From CAZAPG01 sp964486935 (GTDB lineage: Bacteria > Chloroflexota > Anaerolineae > 4572-78 > J111), in assembly GCA_964486935.1 (NCBI GenBank), contig CAZAPG010000001.1, forward strand, positions 62,001 through 126,000: 64,000 bases of DNA, written 5' to 3'. The position numbers and the translations under genes were made by a program. Under the pieces are notes generated by a model. The model had not been told where the DNA came from, made no database searches, and saw nothing but the letters and a program-made list of their open reading frames with translations. Shown in pieces: positions 9,612 to 17,162 of this stretch. Position 1 is the stretch's first letter, and each line of letters opens with the position of its first letter.

Positions 9612-10076
9612 TTATGTAGACCACGACTGAAGCTCGATAATGTTGCCTTCCGGGTCGGTTACATAAACCCAGGTAACTCTGGCTCCAGTGGCGATGGTGA
9701 GCGTAACAATTTCTCCTACCTGGCTGCCGCCTGCTGTTAGAACGGCCTGGCAGGCGGCAGTAACGTCGTCAACCTCAAAAGCAATGTGGGCAAAACCAGG
9801 CCGGTTTACAGCGGTTTCCGGCCGTTTGGCAAGCCGGTTGTACTGGTATATTTCAAGGGTTGGCCCGTTTTGGCCGTAGCCCGGCAGCCGCAGGTGAACG
9901 CCGCGCATGGCAATATCGGCGGGCAGGCCGGTGCCGGCTGCCAGCAGGTCGCCCTGATAATCTCGCTCTGGCGGAACCGGCGCGCAGCCAAAAATATTTT
10001 GATAAAAGTTGGCCAGCGCGCGCCAATCTTTGGCAATGAGGTTGGTGTGAACATATCGCGCTTTAAGGGTCATCAT
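9612..10076 (-). CDS. VOC-superfamily (glyoxalase-like) protein
   Basis: 154 residues with two beta-alpha-beta-beta-beta modules. Likely metal ligands are the histidine in RYVHTNL, the histidine in GFAHIAFEVDD and the glutamate in GNIIELQSW. These features fit a lyase, epimerase or ring-opening enzyme. It sits between the two halves of the split Tm-1-like system (11 bp from the UPF0261 gene, 32 bp from the barrel gene), so it probably acts on the same metabolite. Start may be the first or second Met. Confidence 0.8.
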   Translation of the reverse strand: MMTLKARYVHTNLIAKDWRALANFYQNIFGCAPVPPERDYQGDLLAAGTGLPADIAMRGVHLRLPGYGQNGPTLEIYQYNRLAKRPETAVNRPGFAHIAFEVDDVTAACQAVLTAGGSQVGEIVTLTIATGARVTWVYVTDPEGNIIELQSWST

Positions 10077-10087
10077 TGACTTCTCGG

Positions 10088-11293
10088 TTACGCTGATAAC
10101 ATTTCCAGAAGTCGTTGAGCCATTGCCGCCGCAAACTCGGGGTCATTGATGTGCATGTCCAGTTCAACCAGCTCGATCGGGGGGCGAATGTTTTGGCGAA
10201 GCGACTCAAACAGGGCATGGTCGGCCTGGGGCAGGTAGAAGGGCTGCTCTTTTTTGTCAATGGCGCTGACGCCCTGGAGCGGAATAAACAGGGCTGTTGG
10301 GCCGGTGGCCCGGTTGAGTTTGCTGGCAATAATCCGCCCTAACTCGGCGCACTCTTCCGGGGTGGTTCGCATGAGCGTAACGTTGGGGTTGTGCTTGTAC
10401 AGGGTGCGATTTTTGAATTGAGGCGGCACGGTATCAACGGCCCAAAAATTAACCATATCCAGCGCGCCGCAGGAAACTACCTGGGGCAGCCCTGTGCCGG
10501 CGGCGGCCTCCAGGCGATGCGGGCCGGCGCTCAATACGCCGCCCACCAGTTCATCGCACCATTCGGTGGTGGTGATATCGGCCACAGCAGTAATGAAGCC
10601 GTCGTTAATCAACCCCTCCATTGCCTTGCCGCCGCTGCCGGTGGCGTGAAAAACCAGCACCTCGTAGCCGGCGGCTTCCAGTTGCTCTCGGACGGCGGTA
10701 ACGCAGGGGGTGGTCACGCCGAACATGGTGGCGGCAATCAGCGGCCTGTCTTCGGTGGGGGGCAGCTCTTGCTCAACCATACCGCACACGGCTCCGGCGG
10801 CGTTGGCCAAAATCCGGCGAGATATTCGGTTCAGCCCGGCAATATCTACCACCGAGTACATCATGGTCACATCTTTAATGTCAACATAGGGTTTTACATC
10901 GCCGGAGGCTACGGTAGAGACCATTACTTTGGGCACGCCGACCGGCAGTTCTCTCATAGCGGGGGTGGCAATAACGGTGCCGCCGGAGCCGCCCAGGGCC
11001 AGCAAGCCATCAATTTTGTGGTCAGAATAGAGTTGGGCGGCCAGTCTGGCTGCGCCCTTGGACATTACTTCAATGGCAGCGCCGCGGTCGGCCTGTTCTC
11101 TCAGGTAGGCCAGGCTGCGGCCGCCGGCTTTGGCTACTTCATCGGCGCTAATGTTAGGGGTAATGGTGGGGTCGCCGGTGACGCCGGCATCTAGCAGAAT
11201 AACCTGATGGCCGCGTTGAGTAATCAGGTCTTTTACGTAACCGTATTCGGCTCCTTTGGTGTCAAACGTTCCAATGAGAAGAATTGTGGACAT
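10088..11293 (-). CDS. UPF0261 / Tm-1-like ATP-binding protein
   Basis: 401 residues, full length for the family. The N-terminus reads ILLIGTFDTKGAEYGYVKD, and the middle has LLALGGSGGTVIATPAMRELP, a glycine-rich nucleotide-binding type loop. The family is the bacterial equivalent of the N-terminal region of tomato Tm-1, which binds ATP. GGAG precedes the ATG. It is followed after 11 bp by a VOC gene and then by the TIM-barrel partner. The metabolic role is not known; the context suggests sugar-acid or aldol-type metabolism. Confidence 0.88.
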   Translation of the reverse strand: MSTILLIGTFDTKGAEYGYVKDLITQRGHQVILLDAGVTGDPTITPNISADEVAKAGGRSLAYLREQADRGAAIEVMSKGAARLAAQLYSDHKIDGLLALGGSGGTVIATPAMRELPVGVPKVMVSTVASGDVKPYVDIKDVTMMYSVVDIAGLNRISRRILANAAGAVCGMVEQELPPTEDRPLIAATMFGVTTPCVTAVREQLEAAGYEVLVFHATGSGGKAMEGLINDGFITAVADITTTEWCDELVGGVLSAGPHRLEAAAGTGLPQVVSCGALDMVNFWAVDTVPPQFKNRTLYKHNPNVTLMRTTPEECAELGRIIASKLNRATGPTALFIPLQGVSAIDKKEQPFYLPQADHALFESLRQNIRPPIELVELDMHINDPEFAAAMAQRLLEMLSA

Positions 11294-11368
11294 CGTTGTC
11301 TCCTGCCTGGGGAGATTGGAGATGGGGCAATCAGGAGGATTAACTTATTTCAATCCCCTAATCTCCAA

Positions 11369-12220
11369 TTACCCCAATAATTTTTTGAGAAACTTCAACC
11401 CGTCGTAAGCGATGGCGTCTTGCGTGGGGGCCAGGGCGCGCCAGATGGCGGCGGCGCGGGCAATGCTTTTGACCTTGGCCGTGAATGACTCGATGACGAC
11501 CGGGCCGTTGTATTTAATATCTCTAAGGGCCTGGGCGACATCGTTCCAGGGAACGTGGCCGGAGCCGGGCGCGCCCCGGTCATTCTCGCAGGCGTGAAAG
11601 TGGCCCAATCGCTCTTTGCCCACCGCCCGGATGGCCGCGCCCAACGAGGCTTCCTCGACGTTCATATGGAATGTGTCGAGCAATATTTTGCACGAGGGGT
11701 TGCCAACCCGGTCTACCACTTCTATGGCCTGGGCGGCCAGGTTGATAAAGCTGGTTTCAAAGCGGTTGAGCGGTTCGATGCACAGGGTTACGCCGTGGTC
11801 GGCGGCGTAGGCCGAGAGTTGGCCCAGTTGCGAGACCAGCAGGTCAACATCGTGGGCGCGTTCGTCGGGCGTGGCCTGCCAGGTGCGCCCCACGGCAGAG
11901 TAGATAGGGCCAACCAGGTTTGACGCGCCCAGCGTTTGGGCGGCCTCGATACAGTGGCGAATGTAGGCTATGCCGTTTTTGCGGATTGACTCGTCGGGGT
12001 GAATCAAGTCTCGGTCTGGCCCCATAGCGGCGCAGGTGCTGACGCCCAGGCCGTGGTCGCGGGCAATGGCGGCGACTTGCCGGTAATCAAAGGCGTTTTC
12101 GGTTTCAAGCGGCAACTCAATCATATCAAAACCGGCGGCGGCCATTTGCGCGGCGGTGGCGCTCAACTCATCCAGCGTAAACGGCGAGAACCAAATCCAG
12201 GTGTTTGCTCCAAATTTCAT
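11369..12220 (-). CDS. D-tagatose/D-psicose 3-epimerase-like sugar epimerase
   Basis: TIM barrel of 283 residues with the ketose 3-epimerase metal set Glu-Asp-His-Glu, seen in CIEPLNRFE, ILLDTFHMN, GHFHACEND and VVIESF. The two glutamates would be the catalytic acid/base residues. Length and motifs fit the D-tagatose 3-epimerase family, which interconverts ketoses at C3. It lies within the importer operon, 56 bp after the small membrane protein. Exact substrate unknown; xylulose/ribulose or psicose/fructose are possible. Confidence 0.85.
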   Translation of the reverse strand: MKFGANTWIWFSPFTLDELSATAAQMAAAGFDMIELPLETENAFDYRQVAAIARDHGLGVSTCAAMGPDRDLIHPDESIRKNGIAYIRHCIEAAQTLGASNLVGPIYSAVGRTWQATPDERAHDVDLLVSQLGQLSAYAADHGVTLCIEPLNRFETSFINLAAQAIEVVDRVGNPSCKILLDTFHMNVEEASLGAAIRAVGKERLGHFHACENDRGAPGSGHVPWNDVAQALRDIKYNGPVVIESFTAKVKSIARAAAIWRALAPTQDAIAYDGLKFLKKLLG

Positions 12221-12276
12221 AGCGGTGTGTCCTTGGTAATTAATTAAACAAAATTGTTGCGGGTATGTCTGCCTTT

Positions 12277-12744
12277 TTAGCCCTCATTTTGCTCAAATTC
12301 GGCAACGGAGACGCTGCTCAAATGACCCGCCTGGGCGCCTCGGGGCACAATATGGCTCCACAAAATAAAGGCCAGCGTAGAGAAAAAGAGCATAAAAAAG
12401 CCGATACGGTAGGCCATAAACCACCAGGGCTGGAACATGCCAATAACGCCCAGCACGATACCGGCAATAAACAGCCGTTCAATCGGGCGATAGATGCGCT
12501 CCGGGATGTTTCTGTTGAGCATACTGGCCGCTGCCCAGATAAGGGCCATAAAGGCCAAAATGATGGCCACAAAGATAAAGATAAAGGGAATGGCCGACAG
12601 CAGCACATTTCGGGCCAGTTGTTGCTCGGTGGCGTTGGCGCTGATGATGGGTCGGGCGACCAGGCCAATTATCAAAGTAACTACTATGGATATCAGTATG
12701 CCAATGGGTACATGGGGACGTCCTAGCTTCATTGGTTTCCTCAA
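12277..12744 (-). CDS. Small four-helix membrane protein of the sugar ABC operon
   Basis: 155 residues with four hydrophobic segments (about 13-33, 47-72, 90-107 and 110-130) and no recognised enzyme motif. It lies 9 bp after the second ATPase gene. Its place resembles the small membrane protein encoded with dual-ATPase glycerol importers of rhizobia, so an accessory transporter subunit is a reasonable guess. No homologue could be named from sequence alone. Confidence 0.75.
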   Translation of the reverse strand: MRKPMKLGRPHVPIGILISIVVTLIIGLVARPIISANATEQQLARNVLLSAIPFIFIFVAIILAFMALIWAAASMLNRNIPERIYRPIERLFIAGIVLGVIGMFQPWWFMAYRIGFFMLFFSTLAFILWSHIVPRGAQAGHLSSVSVAEFEQNEG

Positions 12745-12753
12745 TCACTAAAT

Positions 12754-13821
12754 TCAGGCCGTCAGGCGGCTTTGGCTTTTTTGGTCAAAATAATGCAGGC
12801 GCTCGCGCACAATGTTAAAACGGAGTTCATCGCCAATTCTCCAGGTAGACATGCCGGCAATGGTGCTGAGTAGCGTTTGCTCTCCCGATTTTATGTGCAG
12901 GATGGTTTCAACGCCCAGCGGCTCTATGAGCACCACCTGGCCGGCAAATTCGCCTTCGGGTTGGGGTTGCACATCCTCTGGGCGAATGCCCATGACAAAC
13001 TCAGCCGGTAAATTTTGAGCGGCTGAGTGGGTAGAAAATTTAATGGGGCTATTGTTTATCTGCATGTCACCGTTTTGATGGCTGGCTTGCAGCAGGTTGA
13101 TGCCGGGCGTGCCGATGAGTTGGGCCACAAACATGGTTGCGGGCCGGTCATAAATATCATCGGGGGCGCCAATCTGAATGATTTTGCCTTCGTTAAGCAC
13201 GGCAATGCGGTCGGCCATGGTCAGAGCTTCAACCTGGTCGTGCGTAACAAACAGGGTGGTGCTGCCCTGGGTGCGCTGCAAGTGTTGAAGCTCAACCCGC
13301 AGGGCCTCGCGCAGCTTGGCGTCCAGGTTTGAGAGCGGCTCGTCCATTAAGTAGATGCGCGGCTCGCGCACAATGGCCCGGCCAATAGAAACGCGCTGCA
13401 TTTCACCGCCGGACAGCCGGGCGGTTTTGCGCTCTAACAGGTGGGTGATGTGCAGCTTTTCGGCGGTTTCTTCTACTCGCTTGCGAATTTCGCTTTCTGG
13501 CATTTTGCGCAACGGCGACCGCAAGGGAAAGGCCAGGTTGTCATAAACCGTCATAGTAGGGTAAAGCGAGTATTGTTGAAAGACAAAGGCGATATCCCGG
13601 TCGGCGGGCATCATGTGGTCAACCGGCTCATCATCAAACAGCACCGCGCCCTCATCCTGCATTTCCAGGCCGGCAATAATCCGCAGGCTGGTGGTTTTGC
13701 CTGCGCCGGTTGGCCCAAGCAGCACAAAAAACTCGCCGTCTTTTATTGAAAAGCTAACATCTTGCAATGCGGTTATATTGCCAAAATGTTTGGTGATGTG
13801 TTTAAGGCTAACGTTGCTCAT
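12754..13821 (-). CDS. Sugar ABC transporter ATP-binding protein (second ATPase)
   Basis: 355-residue MalK/UgpC-type ATPase with Walker A GPTGAGKTT, Q-loop FVFQQYS, signature LSGGEMQR, Walker B IYLMDEPLSNLD, switch LFVTHDQ, and a C-terminal TOBE-like domain (MGIRPEDVQ). Its start overlaps the stop of the first ATPase gene by 4 bp (ATGA), giving translational coupling. Two non-identical ATPases in one operon suggest a heterodimeric motor. Confidence 0.92.
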   Translation of the reverse strand: MSNVSLKHITKHFGNITALQDVSFSIKDGEFFVLLGPTGAGKTTSLRIIAGLEMQDEGAVLFDDEPVDHMMPADRDIAFVFQQYSLYPTMTVYDNLAFPLRSPLRKMPESEIRKRVEETAEKLHITHLLERKTARLSGGEMQRVSIGRAIVREPRIYLMDEPLSNLDAKLREALRVELQHLQRTQGSTTLFVTHDQVEALTMADRIAVLNEGKIIQIGAPDDIYDRPATMFVAQLIGTPGINLLQASHQNGDMQINNSPIKFSTHSAAQNLPAEFVMGIRPEDVQPQPEGEFAGQVVLIEPLGVETILHIKSGEQTLLSTIAGMSTWRIGDELRFNIVRERLHYFDQKSQSRLTA

Positions 13822-14915
13822 GAACTCACCTGCAAATTGATGGCATGTTCGGTTTTGGGGTCAAAAAAGCGAACCATTTCCGGGTTCAGATTGAACCGAA
13901 CGGTGCTGCCGATGGGGTGTCGGGTCAGCCGGTCGCTGCGGATATGGACGACATCGCTCTGGCCGATATTGACGTGAAGCAGGGTATAGGCTCCGTACAG
14001 CTCCGAGGCGTAAACTTCGCCGACAAACTCGCCGTTAGGGTCAACGTGGGCGGCTTCGGGGCGAAAGCCGGCAATGGCCTGGCCGTTGTCGGCGCCCGAC
14101 CAGTGGCGCAAGGCAGTTTGCCACTGCTGCGGCAGCGAATAGCCATCGGTGCCGGGCAATTGGGCCGTACCGTTGCTAAAAGCCCCTTCAATCAAATTCA
14201 TACCGGGGCTGCCGATGAAGCGGGCCACAAACAGGTTGGCGGGGTTGTAGTAAACTTCGGCGGGGGTGCCTACCTGCTGCACTTCTGCATTTGACATGAC
14301 CACAATGCGGTCGCCCATAGCCATCGCTTCAATCTGGTCGTGGGTAACATAAACCGTTGTGGCGTTTTGATGGATGTGCAGTTTTTTGATTTCGGCGCGC
14401 ATGGTCTCGCGGAAATCGGTATCCAGCGCGCCCAGCGGCTCATCCATTAAAAAGGCAGCGGGCCGGCGCACCAGGGCGCGGGCCAGGGCCACGCGCTGTT
14501 TATCGCCGCCGCTCAGTTTGCCGGGGCGCATCTGTAACAAATGGTGAATCCGCAGCAGGTCGACCACTTCTTGCACCCGCTTTTGCACAACATCGCCTGA
14601 CTCGCCCTGGGCTTGCAGCGGAAAGGCGATATTTTCGTAAGTGGTCAGGTGGGGGTAGAGGGCGAAGAATTGAAATACAAAGGCAATGTCGCGCTCGCTG
14701 GGGTGAAGCCAGGTGACTTGTCGCTCATCCAGATAGATATCGCCCCCGGTCACTGATTCCAGCCCGGAAATCATCCGCAGGGTGGTGGTTTTGCCGCAAC
14801 CCGAAGGGCCAAGCAGCACCACAAATTCACCGGTGGTGATGGTCAAATCCATGGGTTTGACGGCGTAAACATCGCCGAATTTCTTTTCAACTTGCCGTAG
14901 TTCAATTGTAGCCAT
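13818..14915 (-). CDS. Sugar ABC transporter ATP-binding protein (first ATPase)
   Basis: 365-residue MalK-type ATPase with Walker A GPSGCGKTT, Q-loop FVFQFFA, signature LSGGDKQR (Asp where Gln or Glu is usual), Walker B AFLMDEPLGALD, switch VYVTHDQ and a TOBE-type C-terminus (AGFRPEAAHV). It follows the MalG-like permease after 78 bp, a gap filled by heptamer repeats. Together with the overlapping second ATPase it would drive the permease pair. Confidence 0.92.
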   Translation of the reverse strand: MATIELRQVEKKFGDVYAVKPMDLTITTGEFVVLLGPSGCGKTTTLRMISGLESVTGGDIYLDERQVTWLHPSERDIAFVFQFFALYPHLTTYENIAFPLQAQGESGDVVQKRVQEVVDLLRIHHLLQMRPGKLSGGDKQRVALARALVRRPAAFLMDEPLGALDTDFRETMRAEIKKLHIHQNATTVYVTHDQIEAMAMGDRIVVMSNAEVQQVGTPAEVYYNPANLFVARFIGSPGMNLIEGAFSNGTAQLPGTDGYSLPQQWQTALRHWSGADNGQAIAGFRPEAAHVDPNGEFVGEVYASELYGAYTLLHVNIGQSDVVHIRSDRLTRHPIGSTVRFNLNPEMVRFFDPKTEHAINLQVSS

Positions 14916-14916
14916 G

Positions 14917-14990
14917 TTGGTAATTGGTAATTGGTAATTGGTAATTGCGGCTTCTCGCCTCTAATGACTAATTACTAATTACTACTCTCC
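14917..14990. repeat. Heptamer array, inverted pair (TTGGTAA)n / (TTACTAA)n
   Basis: Four perfect copies of TTGGTAA (14917-14944), then a short spacer, then degenerate 7-bp units containing TTACTAA to about 14987. The array fills the gap between permease and ATPase genes and abuts the start codon of the ATPase gene. Confidence 0.8.
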
Positions 14991-14993
14991 TTT

Positions 14994-16058
14994 TTACTGT
15001 CTGATTGCCCCAAATGTTACCCCGCGCAGCAGGTGTTTGCGCAGCGCAAAGGTGATAATGACCACCGGAATCAGAAAGGCCAATGAGCCGGCGGCAATGG
15101 CCGACCACTCGATGCCGCCGCGCCCCTGCATGGTGGCAATGGCCGGGGGGGCGGTGCGGGCTTTCTGGCTGGTCAGCATCAGGGCAAAGGCGTACTCGTT
15201 CCAGGCAAAAATCAGGGCAAAAACGGTGGTGGCGGCAATGCCGGTAACAGCCTGGGGCAACACAATTTTGTAAAAGGCCTGAAAGCGGGTGTAGCCGTCA
15301 ACCAGGGCGGCTTCTTCGTACTCTTTGGGAATTTCATCAATGAACCCCTTCAGCAGCCAAACGGTTAACGACAGGTTGAATACGGTGTAAAGAATAATCA
15401 TGCCGATGTGGGTGTCGTGCAACCCCAGTTGACGAAACATTAAAAAGATGGGTACGGCTACCACAACGCCCGGCAGCATACGGGTGCTGAGGATGAAAAA
15501 GAGCAAATCATCTTTGCCGGGGATATGAAAACGGCTAAAGGCATAGGCCGCAAACACGCCCAGCACCACCGAGGCCACGGTTGACCCGCCGGCAATAATC
15601 AGCGAGTTGCGCAGCCGCATTACAAAATCGCTGGGGCCGGTGATAACCTGGCCGTTATCCAGGGCAATCTGCTCAAACAGGCCCAGTTGGTCTCGATTTT
15701 GTCTGGCTTCTTCTTGCCGGGCCTGGGATAGCTGGGAGCGTTCGGTTAGCAAAAAGACAAAGCCTTCCAGGGTGGGTTTGAAAAAGGGGTCCCAGGTATC
15801 GGCGGTTCTCTCTCGGGTTGCGGTTTCTGAAGTCCAGGGGATATATTTGGGCGGCACCGCCACCACCGCCGAACGGGATTTGAAGGCGGTCAGGCCCATA
15901 GCAAAAATGGGGATAAGGCCAATAATGGCTAACAGGACAACCATCGTCGCCCTGATGTTTTTGAACAGCCGGGCGCCGGGGCTAACTTTATCAACTCTAA
16001 TGCTTTCGACAACAGGGTAGCCCGGCCCTTTTTCAAAAAAGGTTGCCATAACTGTCAA
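14994..16058 (-). CDS. Sugar ABC transporter permease, MalG-like
   Basis: 354 residues, longer than typical (about 280). The extra length is an extracytoplasmic stretch after the first membrane helix (residues about 60-140, around FFKPTLEGFVFLL). The coupling loop EYEEAALVDGYTRFQAFYK is the EAA motif of carbohydrate permeases. Its ATG overlaps the stop of the MalF-like gene by 4 bp. It forms the membrane channel with that protein. Confidence 0.9.
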   Translation of the reverse strand: MTVMATFFEKGPGYPVVESIRVDKVSPGARLFKNIRATMVVLLAIIGLIPIFAMGLTAFKSRSAVVAVPPKYIPWTSETATRERTADTWDPFFKPTLEGFVFLLTERSQLSQARQEEARQNRDQLGLFEQIALDNGQVITGPSDFVMRLRNSLIIAGGSTVASVVLGVFAAYAFSRFHIPGKDDLLFFILSTRMLPGVVVAVPIFLMFRQLGLHDTHIGMIILYTVFNLSLTVWLLKGFIDEIPKEYEEAALVDGYTRFQAFYKIVLPQAVTGIAATTVFALIFAWNEYAFALMLTSQKARTAPPAIATMQGRGGIEWSAIAAGSLAFLIPVVIITFALRKHLLRGVTFGAIRQ

Positions 16059-17026
16059 CCTCCCTTCAACTTGTTGAGGTTTCTAATATAGAGGTTACTA
16101 ATGGCAATGATGATGATTAACACCATATAAGCCAGGGCGCTGGCCCGGCCGGTTTGCCACTGCCCCTGAAAGGCCAGCCGGTAAAGGTTAACGGCCACCA
16201 CCTCGGTTTGCTGGCCGGGGCCGCCGCCGGTCATGCCCATCACCAAATCAAACGAGCGGCTAAAGGCTTCGATGGTGCGAAAAAGCAGGGCAATCAGCAC
16301 CAGCGGGGCCACCTGGGGCAGCGTAATCCGCCGAAATTGAAACCAGGAGCTGGCCCGGTCAATCGCCGCCGCCTCGTACAGGTAATCGGGAATGGCTTTT
16401 AGCCCCGATAGAATTAGCAGCATCACAAAAGGAGTCCACATCCAGACATCTACAAAAATTACGGCCCACAAGGCCAAGTCTGACACAGGCGTGCCGGCCC
16501 AGCGGCTGGCCAGCCAGTCGGGAGCTTGTCTGGGGTTGGTAAAGCCTAATATATAGTTAAGATAGCCAAAGGTGGGGTTGTACATCAATTTCCAGAACAG
16601 CCCGGCCACTACCGGAGACAACATCATCGGCACCAGAATGAGCGTTGTCACCAATCCGCTGCCAAAGAACTTTTCTCGCACCAGCAGGGCCAGCACAAAA
16701 CCCAGCAATAACTGTAAAGTTACGGAGAACAGAACGTATTTGCCGGTGGTTGAGAAATACAACCACATTTTTTCATCGCTCAACACCCGGGCAAAGTTCT
16801 CAAACGCAATCCAGACCGGCGCTTTGTTAGCCACGGCTGAGTAGTTGGTAAAGCTGAGGTACAGACTATAAATCAACGGGAAGATGTTGATGGCGATGAG
16901 TAGTATCAGGGTGGGCCAGATGAACAGATTTCTGATGGCTGTATCGCTCAGGCCGTGCCGGGGCGCAGGTTGGTTGCCGTGCTTTACTTTGGAAACTTCG
17001 CTTTGGGTTTTAACGGCTGTTGACAT
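16055..17026 (-). CDS. Sugar ABC transporter permease, MalF-like
   Basis: 323 residues with six predicted membrane helices and the EAA-type coupling loop YEAAAIDRASSWFQFRRITL. The N-terminal cytoplasmic stretch is polar. It lies 136 bp after the binding-protein gene, with a hairpin in the gap, and overlaps the MalG-like gene by 4 bp. It belongs to the carbohydrate uptake (CUT1) group. Confidence 0.9.
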   Translation of the reverse strand: MSTAVKTQSEVSKVKHGNQPAPRHGLSDTAIRNLFIWPTLILLIAINIFPLIYSLYLSFTNYSAVANKAPVWIAFENFARVLSDEKMWLYFSTTGKYVLFSVTLQLLLGFVLALLVREKFFGSGLVTTLILVPMMLSPVVAGLFWKLMYNPTFGYLNYILGFTNPRQAPDWLASRWAGTPVSDLALWAVIFVDVWMWTPFVMLLILSGLKAIPDYLYEAAAIDRASSWFQFRRITLPQVAPLVLIALLFRTIEAFSRSFDLVMGMTGGGPGQQTEVVAVNLYRLAFQGQWQTGRASALAYMVLIIIIAISNLYIRNLNKLKGG

Positions 17027-17096
17027 GCGATTGCCTTTCCGTGCTTATCGCTTGGGAATGAGAATGAAATAATTTACCCAATCCACCAGAAGTTTT

Positions 17097-17148
17097 GAGA
17101 TTAGGAGATGGGAGATTCCTTGCGGGAATCTCCCTGTCTCCTAACTCT
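17097..17148. repeat. Heptamer inverted repeat between binding-protein and permease genes
   Basis: Core stem GGGAGATTCC (17110-17119) / GGAATCTCCC (17125-17134), extended outward by GGAGATG- and TCTCCTAA-type 7-bp units with one bulge. No T-run follows. A hairpin here often protects the upstream mRNA and lowers permease expression relative to binding protein; that role is inferred. Confidence 0.75.
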
Positions 17149-17162
17149 GCAAAAAGTTTTAC

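Noticed and set aside
14917..14990. Tandem repeats that might suggest a CRISPR array
   Set aside because: Units are 7 bp without spacers; no cas genes are present.
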